DNA of 64,000 bases from Prinia subflava (taxonomy: Eukaryota; Chordata; Aves; Passeriformes; Cisticolidae), in assembly GCF_021018805.1 (NCBI RefSeq), contig NC_086248.1, positions 29,892,922 to 29,956,921 of the forward strand. Reading direction: 5' to 3'. Of this stretch, positions 63,098 to 64,000 are shown piece after piece (the stretch's first letter is position 1; every line of letters starts with the position of its first letter). The notes under the pieces are model-generated. The model had not been told where the DNA came from. It saw only the letters and a program-made list of their open reading frames with translations, and searched no databases. The translations under genes and the position numbers were made by a program.

Positions 63098-64000
63098 GTA
63101 ATGCTTTCTGTCTAGATAGAGCCTGCAATTATAAATGCTAGTTCAGCTGGGCCTTCTATATGTTTACTACTGTGCAAAAACAAAGAGTAAATTAATTTAT
63201 TGACCAGGGAAGGATAATTTTTTGCTAGCAAATACATTGTCTATTTTGGTCTGTGCAACAAAAATGAGGAAAAAATGTATTTTATAGATATACGTATATA
63301 CTTCAACACATTTGGTGTATACTTTTAATATAGAATTGCCAGAACCATCACAGGTTACTTGTAAATTTTGACTGGTATTTTAAACTTATTAAACAAAGAG
63401 CAAGACTTTAGCTTTCTCGAATTTTTAAAGCAGCACCCTCCTGAAAAATCCACACCTAAGCGATCAGAAAACACACGCTGTGGAATTCTTTCAGATAACC
63501 TTACGTTTTTATCTCTTCATCAATGATCTTTCCAACTTCATTTTTAAAAATAATGCAGTTAAAAACCTCATCTACATGTGCCAAGTTAGCATTCATGTAG
63601 GACAGCAAACATACCATCTTGAATTCAGAACAAGTTGTTTGCAAGAATAAAGCAACGGAAGCAAACTTTTTAAAGTGAGTAAATGAGGTTGTTCCTGAGC
63701 TGCATTCCATGTGATGAATGGGTTGAGGAGTAGCAAATCAAGAGAGGCTAATGCTATGAAGCAGTTGCTGATCTTTTGGCTGCTGCCTGGCAGATGGCAG
63801 AGCAGTTGAGGAGGGAGCCTGTGACAAAAAAAAAACCAGGAGTCTGCCATAGAGGATTCTTCAGATTCTGGCCAGAATGGTTGATGACTTTTTTTCTCGT
63901 AGCTTTTGGAGCTGAAAATGGATGATGAACAGTGGCTAGTAACTTACTGTGTGGATGAGATCTGTCTGGGTTTAACTGCATCAAATTCAGGTTAATGTTA
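63098..64000 (+). other. RIMS1: RIMS1 intron after the SGAWFF exon (start only)
   Basis: It begins gtaatg. The sequence is AT-rich up to about 63700. From about 63700 to 63990 it is less AT-rich and contains overlapping open frames on the minus strand (85 and 76 codons) that I cannot assign. No following RIMS1 exon is visible before the window ends. Confidence 0.7.

Noticed and set aside
1..64000. Bacterial-type systems (CRISPR arrays, defence islands, toxin-antitoxin pairs, prophage)
   Set aside because: The exon/intron structure, CR1 and LTR content and AT-rich introns are those of a bird genome; no regularly spaced repeats or operons are present.

Overview
The window is vertebrate nuclear DNA, almost certainly from a bird and probably a songbird. 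Its unique sequence is AT-rich and intronic. It carries CR1 LINE fragments and LTR types that I associate with passerine genomes. There is no bacterial, phage or plasmid signature: no operons, ribosome binding sites, CRISPR arrays or tRNA/rRNA genes.

Only one gene can be supported, RIMS1 (the presynaptic active-zone scaffold RIM1), read on the + strand. Three coding exons are visible. A zinc-finger exon lies at about 37098-37311, a 12-nt microexon encoding Glu-Asp-Lys-Val at 39000-39011, and an exon at 62757-63097 that completes the zinc finger, carries the SGAWFF Rab3-binding motif and begins the Ser-rich linker. They join in frame to give the continuous junction SLRSNN-EDKV-VMWVCNLC. The linker text after SGAWFFGSG identifies RIMS1 rather than RIMS2. 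The Met start and the N-terminal helix exon(s) are not in the window, so bases 1-37097 are read as the intron upstream of the zinc-finger exon. The window ends inside the intron after the SGAWFF exon.

Layout: 1-37097 is upstream intron. It holds CR1 fragments (2813-3199, 10900-11733, 29988-30133), an older CR1/L3-like remnant (about 21541-21840), a solo LTR with a 5-bp target-site duplication (8037-8599), a second LTR of about 1 kb (14941-15955), a dense CpG islet (19825-19961), and a compound (TTA)n-(CCT)n microsatellite at 36186-36303. 37312-38999 is a 1.7-kb intron ending in a CU-rich, UGC-containing acceptor region in front of the microexon. 39012-62756 is a 23.7-kb intron with a reversed CR1 tail and a sense-oriented LTR-like element with TATA and AATAAA motifs. 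63098-64000 is the start of the next intron.

The most interesting signals are the in-frame microexon inside the RIM1 zinc finger, with the sequence layout typical of neuron-regulated microexons, and the CpG islet about 17 kb upstream of the zinc-finger exon. The islet lies in the gene interval where the known RIM1-beta internal promoter must fall. Nothing here is a wholly new molecular system. Nearly all short open reading frames in the window are chance ORFs in intron or repeats.
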